A DNA stretch of 64,000 nucleotides from Variovorax paradoxus B4 (GTDB lineage Bacteria > Pseudomonadota > Gammaproteobacteria > Burkholderiales > Burkholderiaceae_C), in assembly GCF_000463015.1 (NCBI RefSeq), contig NC_022247.1, positions 1,426,001-1,490,000 of the forward strand, given 5' to 3'. The notes under the pieces are model-generated. The model was not told where the DNA came from. It saw nothing but the letters and a program-made list of their open reading frames with translations, and did no database searches. Numbering within the stretch: the stretch's first letter is position 1; each line of letters starts with the position of its first letter. This document shows, piece by piece, positions 57,135 to 64,000 of the stretch. The translations under genes and the position numbers were made by a program.

Positions 57135-58199
57135 TCAGGGAAGCGCCTTGTCGGCCTCGGTGGTGAACGCGTCGGCAAAGAACTCTTCGTCGGGCAGGCC
57201 GGCCAGTGCCACGTAGTCGTGCCGGGCCGAGTCGACCACGATCGGCGCGCCGCAGGCGTACACCTGGTGGCCCGAAAGATCGGCAAAGTCTTCCAGCACC
57301 GCGCGGTGGACGAAGCCCGTGCGGCCGGTCCAGTTGTCTTCCGGCGTGGCGTTGGAGATGACTGGCACATAGCGCAGGTTCGGCATCTCCGCCAGCTGTT
57401 CGCGTACCCAGGCATCCATGTAGAGATCTTCCGGCCGGCGGCCGCCCCAGTAGAGCGTGGCGGCCCGCTCGATGCCCTTGAACTTCATGTGCTCGAGCAG
57501 CGCCTTGATGGGCGCGAAGCCGGTGCCCGAAGCCAGCAGGATCATCGGCTTGGCGGAATCCTCGCGCAGGAAGAAGCTGCCGTAGGGGCCCTCGATGCGA
57601 AGAATTTCCTTTTCCTTCATGACGCCGAACACGTGGTCGGTGAACTTGCCGCCCGGCAGGTGGCGCAGGTGCAGTTCGATGCCCGTGCCCGGCTCGCTCA
57701 GCGTGTGCGGTGCATTGGCCATCGAATAGCTGCGGCGCGCGCCGTCGCGCAGGATGAATTCCACATACTGGCCCGCATGGAACTGCAGCGGCTCGCCGGC
57801 CGGCAGCTGCAGGCGCAGCTTCATCACGTCGTGTGACAGCCGCGTGAGCGCCAGCACCCGCACCGGCATCTTGCGGATCGGCAGGGCCCCGGCCTCGGTG
57901 ACCTGGCGAGACTCGAGCACCACGTCGCTCTTTGCATGGGCGCAGCAGGTCAAGACGAAGCCCGCCAGCTGTTCTTCGGCGCTCAGGGCCTTGCTCTGGT
58001 GCGGACCGAGCTCGACCTCGCCCGAGAGCTTCCTGCATTTGCACGAGCCGCAGGCGCCGTCCTTGCAGCCATAGGGAAGGCCAATGCCCTGCCGGATGCC
58101 GGCCGCGAGAATGGTTTCGTCGCCATGCACCACGAAATGACGCCCGCTGGGCTCGACGGTGATGGAAAAGCCCGCTTCATGCGGCGCTGCAACAGTCAT
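57135..58199 (-). CDS. 2Fe-2S/FAD reductase (CDP-6-deoxy-delta-3,4-glucoseen reductase-like)
   Basis: 354 residues. N-terminal plant-type ferredoxin with C45, C50, C53 (PYGCKDGACGSCKCRKL) and C85 or C86 (VLTCCAHAK); then the FAD domain with RSYSMANAPH and the NAD(P)H domain with LASGTGFAPIKALLEH. This is the AscD/oxygenase-reductase architecture, moving electrons from NAD(P)H via FAD to a 2Fe-2S centre. In Burkholderiales such a gene is usually annotated as CDP-glucoseen reductase but occurs without sugar genes. Its redox partner is unknown here. Divergent from the epimerase gene over 55 bp. Confidence 0.9.
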   Translation of the reverse strand: MTVAAPHEAGFSITVEPSGRHFVVHGDETILAAGIRQGIGLPYGCKDGACGSCKCRKLSGEVELGPHQSKALSAEEQLAGFVLTCCAHAKSDVVLESRQVTEAGALPIRKMPVRVLALTRLSHDVMKLRLQLPAGEPLQFHAGQYVEFILRDGARRSYSMANAPHTLSEPGTGIELHLRHLPGGKFTDHVFGVMKEKEILRIEGPYGSFFLREDSAKPMILLASGTGFAPIKALLEHMKFKGIERAATLYWGGRRPEDLYMDAWVREQLAEMPNLRYVPVISNATPEDNWTGRTGFVHRAVLEDFADLSGHQVYACGAPIVVDSARHDYVALAGLPDEEFFADAFTTEADKALP

Positions 58200-58254
58200 C
58201 GGTATTCTTCGGCTTGTTTCAGCCTGGGTCTGAAAAGGGAAAGGAACTCGGATT

Positions 58255-59187
58255 TTGCCTTCAATCAATAGCCCTTCCGGCGCGCTGCCGGCGCGCTTTC
58301 GCCGCGAACGCCTGCTGATCGTGGGTTGCGGGGACGTCGGCCAGCGCGTGGCGCGCAGCCTGCTTGGCCGCGTGCAGCTGGTGGCGCTCACTTCGTCGAG
58401 CGCACGAGTGCCGGCCCTGCGAGTGGCCGGCATCCGTCCGCTCGTGGGCAATCTGGACGATCCGGCCACGCTGCGCCGCCTGGCTGGCGTGGCCACCCGC
58501 GTGCTGCACCTGGCGCCTCCGGCCCGTGACGGCGGCGCGTCGTGGTGGCGCGACCAGCGCACCACCGCGCTGGCGCGTGCGCTGCGGCTGCGCTCCGTGC
58601 CGCTTGCATTCGTCTATGGCTCCACCAGCGGCGTCTATGGCGACTGCGGCGGCGCGCGGGTGAGCGAAACGCGCCCCGTGCGGCCCGACACGCCCCGCGC
58701 CCACCGCCGTGTGGACGCCGAGCGCGCCGTGCGCTGGCTCGGCCGCAGCGCGGGCGTGCGCGCCAGCATCCTGCGCATCCCGGGCATCTATGCGCCCGAC
58801 AGGGAGGGCGGCACGCCGCGCCAGCGGCTCGCGCGCGGCACGCCGGTGCTGCGGCGCGAAGACGACGTGTTCACCAGCCACATCCATGCCGACGATCTGG
58901 CGCGTGCCTGCGTGGCGGCGCTGTTCCGGGGCCGGCCGCAGCGCATCGTGCATGCCTCGGACGACACCGAGCTGCGCATGGGCGACTACATCGACCTGGC
59001 GGCCGATCTGTACGGCATGCCGCGCCCCCCGCGCGTGGCGCGCGAGGAAGCCCAGCGCCAGCTGCCGTTGCAGCTGCTGAGCTTCATGGGCGAATCGCGC
59101 CGGCTCGACAACACGCGGCTCAAGCGCGAACTGCGTGTGCGGCTCGCGCATCCGACAGTGCACACCGGCTTGCGCGAAGCAGCCTGA
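58255..59187 (+). CDS. NAD-dependent epimerase/dehydratase-like (YeeZ-type) protein
   Basis: 310 residues from a TTG at 58255, about 8 bp after AAGGAA. The cofactor loop is LLIVGCGDVGQRVARSLLGR (G-x-G-x-x-G). Later points are FVYGSTSGVYGDCGGARVSE and DDVFTSHIHADDLARACVAA, fitting the extended SDR group that includes YeeZ. No ATG exists near the N-terminus. The function is not known; relatives may reduce or isomerise sugars. It is followed 4 bp later by the DUF7002-like gene. Confidence 0.85.
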   Translation: MPSINSPSGALPARFRRERLLIVGCGDVGQRVARSLLGRVQLVALTSSSARVPALRVAGIRPLVGNLDDPATLRRLAGVATRVLHLAPPARDGGASWWRDQRTTALARALRLRSVPLAFVYGSTSGVYGDCGGARVSETRPVRPDTPRAHRRVDAERAVRWLGRSAGVRASILRIPGIYAPDREGGTPRQRLARGTPVLRREDDVFTSHIHADDLARACVAALFRGRPQRIVHASDDTELRMGDYIDLAADLYGMPRPPRVAREEAQRQLPLQLLSFMGESRRLDNTRLKRELRVRLAHPTVHTGLREAA

Positions 59188-59191
59188 AGCC

Positions 59192-59818
59192 GTGCCGAGC
59201 CTGCCCGCGAAGGCTTTTCATTTCGTCGATGCGTCCAACTGGCCGGCGGTGCAGCAGGAGGGGCTGTGCAGCACCGACGAGTTGCTGCGGCGCGGCGCCT
59301 TCGACACTGAAGTGGAAGCCTCGGTGCGCGCGCACCGCCCGGAAGGCATCGCGCTGCCCGACGGCCGCTACATCCGCGACCAGCGTCCCATGCCGCCCCG
59401 GGCGCTGGCACGCTGCCTGGATCCCGGCCTGGCGCCGGCCGACTGGTACGCCCTGCTCAACGGCTGCGTGTTTTTCTGGCTGGACCCCGAGAGGGTGCAG
59501 CGCCATCGTGCCGCCCTGCGCGGCCGGCCCCAGGTGCTGCTGACTTTCGACGCGCGCGCGTTGGCCGCTGCCCACGAGGCTGTTTCGCACGTCACGCCAT
59601 TCAACATCGGAAGTGCCGTGCGCAAGGCCGCGCCGCGCGGGCTGCGAACGCTGGTGCCCCTTGCGCAATGGCAGGCGAAGGCGTGGGCGTCGGAGGCGCT
59701 GACGGGGCAGGCGGTGCGGGCTGCAAGCCATCGGCCGGCCGAGCTGGTCTTGCGCGTGGCAGCCGTATCGGACGCGATGCGCCATGTCACGGCAACCGAA
59801 GTGCTCGGGGCTGCGTGA
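59192..59818 (+). CDS. DUF7002-like protein
   Basis: 208 residues from a GTG at 59192. The opening AKAFHFVDASNWPAVQQEGL then CSTDELL resembles DUF7002 and, more loosely, the NAD-binding start of the RNA 2'-phosphotransferase/DarT-like ADP-ribosyltransferase folds (F-H-x-x-D...W...G-L). FFWLDPERVQRHRAALRGRP and AVSHVTPFNIGSAVRKAAPR follow. The catalytic residues of DarT are not evident. It is the last chromosomal gene before the island; its stop lies 26 bp from the left att repeat. Confidence 0.6.
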   Translation: MPSLPAKAFHFVDASNWPAVQQEGLCSTDELLRRGAFDTEVEASVRAHRPEGIALPDGRYIRDQRPMPPRALARCLDPGLAPADWYALLNGCVFFWLDPERVQRHRAALRGRPQVLLTFDARALAAAHEAVSHVTPFNIGSAVRKAAPRGLRTLVPLAQWQAKAWASEALTGQAVRAASHRPAELVLRVAAVSDAMRHVTATEVLGAA

Positions 59819-59843
59819 GGGCAGGCAAGGCAGGAGAGAGGAG

Positions 59844-59866
59844 TGGTGCCCGGGGCCGGAATCGAA
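59844..59866. repeat. left attachment-site repeat
   Basis: TGGTGCCCGGGGCCGGAATC followed by GAA, identical over 23 bp to 63907-63929; the neighbouring bases differ on both sides. It is a tRNA-Leu 3'-end fragment with no tRNA body, as expected for the distal att site. Confidence 0.9.
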
Positions 59867-59926
59867 ACTCGTGGTTTCATGTGGGTTGCAGGCTGGTCTG
59901 GGTAAAAAGCTGGGGAAAATTCGGGG

Positions 59927-60118
59927 TTACCGGGCCTGCAATCTGGTCTGTTTGCGAAGCCAATCCTCGAACGATTCGCGGCTCCAGCGCCTGCACTTCT
60001 GGCTCAGGTCGACGGAGGGCCGGGGAAAATCCGGGCGCTTGACGATGCGGTCGCGCGCGTACGAGCGGGTCACGCCGAGTTGCTCGCTGATCTCTTGGAT
60101 TCCGATGAGGTCGATCAT
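59927..60118 (-). CDS. AlpA-like excisionase / MerR-type helix-turn-helix protein
   Basis: 63 residues from the ATG at 60118 (MIDLIGIQEISEQLGVTRSY). The winged helix-turn-helix of the AlpA/Xis group is visible, ending RWSRESFEDWLRKQTRL. Such proteins act as excisionases or as activators of integrase in satellite prophages and islands. It lies just inside the left att repeat. A longer upstream extension in the same frame is possible but has no recognised start signal. No Shine-Dalgarno sequence is obvious. Confidence 0.75.
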   Translation of the reverse strand: MIDLIGIQEISEQLGVTRSYARDRIVKRPDFPRPSVDLSQKCRRWSRESFEDWLRKQTRLQAR

Positions 60119-60324
60119 GGTGTGGTCTGTGCAGTGCCGGTGGGCTGGGGGCACAAGCACAATGCGCTGATGAGCAGTCACTATCAAGTGGAGAAGCGCC
60201 GCAAGCAGATCGAGCAGTGGTTCGGGACTTAGCCTCCGCCTGATGCGCGCTACCGCCCCGGGGGCTGCGTCTGAGGGCTGCACATCTATGCGACGACGTT
60301 CGGGTCAGAACCGGACACCTCGGC

Positions 60325-60663
60325 ATGGCTTTCGATGTGATGAAGGAACAGTTCGCTACGATTGACTCAATGACGACGAGCAAGATCACTAGTTGGATCC
60401 GGCAAGTGGGGTGGCCTTCCCTCGGGCCCATCCTCGTCATCCTCCTGCTGGTGGGTGGCGCCGCCACCTTCGGCATCTACAAAGGCGCCCAGTGGCGAGC
60501 GTTTAAGACCGCCCACAACTGCCAGAAGGTCGAGCACGTGAGTGGCGACGTGTTGCCGATCTTCGGCGTCAATCCGTCGAACGGCCAGCCATCCTTCGGC
60601 GTCGCCATCGAGCCTGACAAGGTGGGCTGGAGGTGTGACGACGGCGTGACCTATTGGCGATAG
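60325..60663 (+). CDS. small single-pass membrane protein, unknown
   Basis: 112 residues, or 97 from an ATG at 60370 (MTTSKITSW). One membrane segment (SLGPILVILLLVGGAATFGI) is followed by a short domain with two cysteines: HNCQKVEHVSGDVLP and KVGWRCDDGVTYWR. The C-terminal CDDGVTYWR-type ending occurs in many small hypothetical proteins of proteobacteria; no function is known. The upstream 206 bp contain no further gene I can support. Confidence 0.6.
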   Translation: MAFDVMKEQFATIDSMTTSKITSWIRQVGWPSLGPILVILLLVGGAATFGIYKGAQWRAFKTAHNCQKVEHVSGDVLPIFGVNPSNGQPSFGVAIEPDKVGWRCDDGVTYWR

Positions 60664-60725
60664 GGCAGTCCCTTCAAATTTCATTTTTCCGGTAGGTCTT
60701 CGATGGGCTGCTGAAGAGTCCAGCG

Positions 60726-62336
60726 CTAGGAGACCGTCGGACTTGAGCTCGAACGAATCTGAATGATGGCAGCGACGGAGTTTTTTGGATGGCGTCGGGC
60801 TGAATGAGCACCCCTGATGGTTGCCGAGGCACTGTGAGGGCGCATGGGGTCGCGCGGCGACTCGATTTTTGCGTGATCGGGGCGCACTTTTTTTCCTTCA
60901 AGTGGCTCGCAGCACGTGCATGCGCTTGATGTTCCATGCCATGGTCACGAGGTTCCACTCGCCTTGCGCCTTGGCCAGCCCGCGCATGCTCATCTGACGC
61001 CAGCCCATCACCCGCTTGATGATGCCGAACACCGGCTCGACCGTCTGCTTGCGCAGTTTGTACAGTGCCTTGCCGACTTGCGTGGACAGCCGGTGAACCA
61101 TATTCACGACCGCATCTGTCGTCTGCGGCGCATCGGGGTCGGGTGCAAATCGCTCCATCAGGGGTTCGTGATGCGACTGTCGCTTGATCGCCAGCAGCGG
61201 CTCGATCCCCGCCTGCGTGCACGCGACCACGTTGGCTTGGCTGAAGAAGCCTTTGTCGGCGATGAGCGTGTGCACCGTGCCTAACGCCTCGGGCAGCGTA
61301 TCGATTGCTTGAGCGTGGGCACCACTTCGCGCTTGTCGTTACACGCCTGCGTGACGTGCGCGGTGATCACCATCATCGTGTCGGTGTCCACGCCGGCCTG
61401 CGCGTTGTAGCTCTGCTCGAAGCCCCCGCCGGACACCGGCATGATGCGCGACTGCTCATCTGTGAGGTTGACCTGGTCGCCGTCCTTGGGGCCGGCCTGG
61501 GGCGGCTCGGGGTCCTTGCCGCGTGGCTTCTTGCCTGCATCACGTTGAGCCTTGCGCTTGGCCTGCTTGCCCTCGAATTCCTGTTGCTCGCCCTGGTAGC
61601 GTTCGCCCGCACGCTGCTCGATCTTGGCCTTGGCCTGCGTGATAGCGCTCAGGCGGTCTTCACGCCTGGCAATCTCCGCTGGTACGTCCATGCCATCGGG
61701 TAGCGCTGTACGGTCGCTGGTCTCCGCCAGCGCCAGCAGGGCCTGCACTTCCCGGCGCAACTGCGCTTCGATCTTGTTGGCGTGCGCCCAGGACAGCGCC
61801 TTGTGCTTGCTGGCGCTGGCGCCGATCTTGGTGCCGTCCAGCGCGATGTGGCCGAGCTTGAGCAGCTTCATCTCGCGTGCGAGCACCAGCACCTGCACGA
61901 ACAGCGCCTCGACCTCCTTCAGGAAGCGGCGGCGGAATGTCGCCAGCGTGTCGTGATCGGGGTGGGTATTGGCCGCCACGTAGCGAAACGCCACCGAGTC
62001 GTAAGTCGCGCGCTCGATCTTGCGGCTGGAGTGAATGCCGTTGGCGTAGCCGTAGATCAGCAAGCCCAGCAGCACCGCCGGATGGTGAGCGGCCGAGCCT
62101 CGCCCCGCATATTGGCGGGTCAGATCACTCAGATCGAGCTGCTCGATGACTTCGACCACGAAGCGCGCCAAGTGATCATCAGGCAACCATTCGTCCACCG
62201 ACGGCGGCAACAGGTACGCAGTGTCTCGGTCTACAGGTACGAAGCGGCTCATCAGGGCGGACTCTCAGTTGTGCAGCAGCAATTGTCTCGGATAGCGCCT
62301 TCAGCCGGAAGACTGCTAAGCCCGACGGGCTCCTAG
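60726..62336 (-). mobile_element. IS1182-like insertion sequence, inactivated
   Basis: Imperfect terminal inverted repeats of 19 bp: CTAGGAGACCGTCGGACTT at 60726-60744 and its counterpart AAGCCCGACGGGCTCCTAG at 62318-62336 (17 of 19 match). The outer CTAG at each end may be the target-site duplication instead, giving an element of 1603 bp. The transposase inside is frameshifted. The 172 bp between the left repeat and the transposase hold no gene. Confidence 0.78.
60898..62252 (-). pseudogene. IS1182-family transposase, frameshifted
   Basis: Two reading frames together make one transposase of about 450 residues. The N-terminal part (62252 to 61281) starts MSRFVPVDRDTAYLLPPSVD, has GHIALDGTKIGASASKHKAL (DDE Asp region) and the coiled linker, and stops after VVPTLKQSIRCPRR. 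The C-terminal part (to 60898) continues in another frame as QAIDTLPEALGTVHTLIADK, with the catalytic Glu region KLRKQTVEPVFGIIKRVMGW. The shift lies at about 61305-61315. No X-XXY-YYZ slippery heptamer is present, so this is a disabling indel and not programmed frameshifting. Confidence 0.85.
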
Positions 62337-62338
62337 AG

Positions 62339-62863
62339 ATGGCGGTGAACGAGCGTGAGTCGATTTTCGATCTCTTCGATTGTGATTCGAGGACCATTGG
62401 CTACTACGAGTTCTATAACGACAACTTGGACTTCGTGCCGAAAGTTCTCAAGGCGCTTGGCGGGGGCGACCGTTGGGCGCCCAACATGCTCGTGCTGGAG
62501 CGTCTGGAGATCCTGCCCAAGCACCGAGGTCGTTCCTATGGCCTCCATGTTCTGCGTTGGTTGCAGCTTCAGTTTTCAATGGGGTGCGGAATCGTCGTTA
62601 TGAAGCCTTTCCCGCTTCAGTTCGAGGGCGGCAAGCCTGCCGAAAACAAAGACAAACCGGATTTTGTGAAGCTCGGCCTCGCCGAGTTCGGTGACAGGTT
62701 CGAGCCTGCTCTGAGGAAGCTGCGCAACTACTATGCACGCCTAGGTTTTGTGCGCGTCAGAGGCACTGAATACATGGTGGCAGATCCGTTTCGGCGCGTT
62801 CCGAGCCTCAAGGCTATTGGTGTATCAGACCCCGACCTCCAACTTGACGAAGAAAGAGCCTGA
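62339..62863 (+). CDS. GNAT-like acetyltransferase, probably 5'-truncated
   Basis: 174 residues. The acetyl-CoA motif A region MLVLERLEILPKHRGRSYGL is clear (R-G-R-S-Y-G), followed by LRNYYARLGFVRVRGTEYMV, the usual GNAT beta-5/alpha-4 end. Only about 50 residues precede motif A, beginning in the middle of a strand (NERESIFDLFDCDSRT), and the ATG is 3 bp from the IS1182 end. The first strand and helices of the fold are missing, so the insertion has probably removed the 5' end; the ATG used may be fortuitous. Confidence 0.6.
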   Translation: MAVNERESIFDLFDCDSRTIGYYEFYNDNLDFVPKVLKALGGGDRWAPNMLVLERLEILPKHRGRSYGLHVLRWLQLQFSMGCGIVVMKPFPLQFEGGKPAENKDKPDFVKLGLAEFGDRFEPALRKLRNYYARLGFVRVRGTEYMVADPFRRVPSLKAIGVSDPDLQLDEERA

Positions 62864-62921
62864 GTCTCCTTTTGCTATCGATTGGCTCAGCGCTCCTGTC
62901 GATTCCGGGCAGAATCCCTGA

Positions 62922-63659
62922 ATGCATAGCGACTACATAGTGTTTGTCGATGAGAGTGGGGACCACAGTCTTACTTCCATCGATCCAGCTTACCCCGTGT
63001 TCGTACTGTCGTTTTGCATCTTCGAGCGAAGCTGCTATATCGACAATCTCACGCCCGCAGTGCGTCGGCTGAAATTCGAAACTTTCGGCCACGACATGGT
63101 GGTTTTGCACGAAGCAGACATAGTGCGCAACAAAGGCGCTTTCGCGCCGTTTGGACCGGCAGAGCGTACCGCTTTTATGACCAAGCTAGGTGCACTGATA
63201 GAAGCGTGCGATTTCACGCTGATAGCGGTCGTGATTGACAAAGCGAAGCACAAAGCGAAGTACAGCCAGCCGACCCATCCCTACCATTTGAGTTTGCAGT
63301 TCGGTCTGGAGCGCCTGCATTCCTTCTTGAAAAGCAAAAATGTCCCAAATGACGCCGTCACACACATTGTGTGCGAAGCGAGGGGGAAGAAGGAGGATGA
63401 CGACTTAGAGTTGGCGTTCCGGCGCGTCTGCGACGGCGACAATCGAGCGGGAAAGAACTTCCCGTTCAATATCGTGATTGCAGACAAGAAGACCAATTCC
63501 GAAGGGCTTCAATTGGCCGATCTAACGGCTCGACCAATTGGACTGTCCGTGGTCCGGCCTGGCCAGCAGAATCAAGCTTTTGACGTACTGAAGACGAAAC
63601 TATTTACAGGACGAGGGGGCTTTACCATCCACGGGAATGGCCTAAAGATATTTCCCTAG
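62922..63659 (+). CDS. DUF3800 domain protein
   Basis: 245 residues. The family's N-terminal strand is YIVFVDESGDHSL (D-E-S-G-D), followed by YPVFVLSFCIFERSCYIDNL, then HPYHLSLQFGLERLHSFLKS, IVCEARGKKEDDDLE, and the C-terminal EGLQLADLTARPIG with the second acidic site. The fold is RNase H-like, so the DESG and QLAD acidic residues could bind metal. DUF3800 genes are frequent in mobile islands beside defence or toxin genes. Codon use is AT-richer than the chromosomal genes. It starts 58 bp after the GNAT gene. Confidence 0.85.
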   Translation: MHSDYIVFVDESGDHSLTSIDPAYPVFVLSFCIFERSCYIDNLTPAVRRLKFETFGHDMVVLHEADIVRNKGAFAPFGPAERTAFMTKLGALIEACDFTLIAVVIDKAKHKAKYSQPTHPYHLSLQFGLERLHSFLKSKNVPNDAVTHIVCEARGKKEDDDLELAFRRVCDGDNRAGKNFPFNIVIADKKTNSEGLQLADLTARPIGLSVVRPGQQNQAFDVLKTKLFTGRGGFTIHGNGLKIFP

Positions 63660-63673
63660 CCCAGAAAGCAGAA

Positions 63674-63699
63674 AGGCTCCTGAGATGCCTCAGAAGCCT
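63674..63699 (+). terminator. possible terminator of the DUF3800 gene
   Basis: Inverted repeat AGGCT-CCTGAG / CTCAG-AGCCT with a short loop, 15 bp after the stop. No T run follows, so termination is uncertain. Beyond it, 63700-63840 contains no gene I can support. Confidence 0.4.
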
Positions 63700-63845
63700 A
63701 GCGCCGGCCGCGTACCCGCAACCCACTTGAGCATATTTTATCGGAATACCGGCCGAACCGCTAGGTTTCATGCTGGACGTAGGCGCCACGAAGGGCCTTT
63801 CCTTGCTGACGGCCCAACAGCATGGGCAGCAAGGCTAGATCCGTT

Positions 63846-63888
63846 TGCGGAACACGTTGCGGAACGGATGCGGAACAAGCTACGGAAT
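63846..63888. repeat. iteron-like repeats beside the tRNA
   Basis: TGCGGAAC at 63846, 63858 and 63869, and a degenerate TACGGAAT at 63881; spacings 12, 11 and 12 bp, close to one helical turn. They lie 19 bp from the right att repeat, inside the island, as arm-type integrase or excisionase sites would. Confidence 0.6.
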
Positions 63889-63906
63889 TGATAGCTGAAA
63901 AGCCAT

Positions 63907-63990
63907 GGTGCCCGGGGCCGGAATCGAACCGGCACACCTTTCGGTGGGGGATTTTGAGTCCCCTGCGTCTACCAATTTCACCACCCGGGC
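63907..63990 (-). tRNA. tRNA-Leu (anticodon CAA)
   Basis: 84 nt including an encoded CCA. On the minus strand the acceptor stem is GCCCGGG pairing with CCCGGGC; the anticodon loop is CTCAAAA (anticodon CAA) on a GGGGA/TCCCC stem; a short variable arm and the T-loop TTCGATT follow. The 3' 23 bp double as the right attachment-site repeat, and the sequence remains a functional tRNA after integration. Confidence 0.95.
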
Positions 63991-64000
63991 ACATCCGGAA

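Larger units (their letters stand above)
59844..63929. mobile_element. tRNA-Leu-integrated genomic island (remnant)
   Basis: The island is bounded by a 23-bp perfect direct repeat (59844-59866 and 63907-63929) that equals the 3' end of the tRNA-Leu gene from its T-loop to CCA. The tRNA is intact at the right end with its 3' end facing the island. Contents: an AlpA-like gene, a small membrane protein, an IS1182-like element, a GNAT-like gene and a DUF3800 gene. No integrase gene was found, so it is probably an internally deleted integrative element. Base composition in 62300-63900 is visibly lower in GC than the chromosome to the left. Confidence 0.85.

Noticed and set aside
60119..60237. Plus-strand fragment ending IEQWFGT*, overlapping the region upstream of the AlpA-like gene
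   Set aside because: It looks like a protein C-terminus (SSHYQVEKRRKQIEQWFG) but no family is recognised, the frame runs antisense to the AlpA gene and no start is clear. A decayed gene remnant is possible but not supported.
61281..61320. Programmed frameshift in the IS1182 transposase
   Set aside because: No slippery heptamer or stimulatory structure is seen and the family is normally a single frame, so an indel is the simpler reading.

Overview
This is a GC-rich chromosomal window from a betaproteobacterium, most likely the order Burkholderiales, family Comamonadaceae, in a Variovorax-like genome. The assignment is an inference. It rests on the base composition, on the several Bug/TctC receptors and other tripartite tricarboxylate transport genes, and on the gene orders ribF-ileS-lspA, rpmB-rpmG, ftsK-lolA-rarA and livHMGF, together with a PaaR-type TetR regulator beside a PaaY end. 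No database search was possible.

Layout. 1-1000: the 3' end of paaY and its likely TetR regulator. 961-5031: a minus-strand operon of an S1C protease, a MoxR ATPase, a DUF58 protein and a von Willebrand A protein. 5123-9710: TatD nuclease, an exported Lys/Thr/Ala-rich protein, a deoxyinosine/uracil-type glycosylase, a spermidine-synthase-like protein and a GspE/PulE ATPase. 9848-15578: tctB-tctA, a LysR regulator, a divergent Bug receptor and gamma-glutamyltransferase, possibly one split tripartite transport and catabolic unit. 15600-21620: two EamA exporters, an atypical SDR, a quinone oxidoreductase, a lone receiver-domain protein and a Na/Pi cotransporter. 21685-29136: a LacI-controlled ABC import operon (regulator, binding protein, two permeases, ATPase, GpdQ-like phosphodiesterase) with an IS110-family element lodged between the binding-protein gene and the permeases, beside a nested palindromic repeat. 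29230-33750: ribF-ileS-lspA. 33917-45550: HNH nuclease, enoyl-CoA hydratase, Tat lipoprotein hydrolase, a paired acyl-CoA dehydrogenase (PimC/PimD-like), purN, an I78 inhibitor, DUF1653, M48 peptidase, an RsmB-like methyltransferase, fatty acid desaturase, rpmG and rpmB. 45736-52146: trxB, a Crp/Fnr regulator, ftsK, lolA and rarA. 52387-56121: livHMGF without its binding protein. 56132-59818: a Bug receptor, a ferredoxin-type reductase, an epimerase-like protein and a DUF7002-like protein.

The right end (59844-63929) is a small genomic island in the 3' end of a tRNA-Leu(CAA) gene. The last 23 bp of the tRNA are duplicated perfectly about 4.06 kb away, with the tRNA 3' end facing the island. 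Inside are an AlpA-like excisionase/regulator, a small membrane protein, a frameshifted IS1182-like element with recognisable inverted repeats, a GNAT-like gene that appears cut at its 5' end by that element, and a DUF3800 gene. Four iteron-like repeats lie beside the tRNA. No integrase remains. This island is the most likely place for an undescribed system, although its cargo is short and partly decayed.

Most of the rest is ordinary core or transport and catabolic content. Other notable items are the IS110 insertion beside a REP-like palindrome, a 16-bp perfect LacI operator, several TTG starts that keep conserved N-termini, and hairpin leaders before rpmB and livH.
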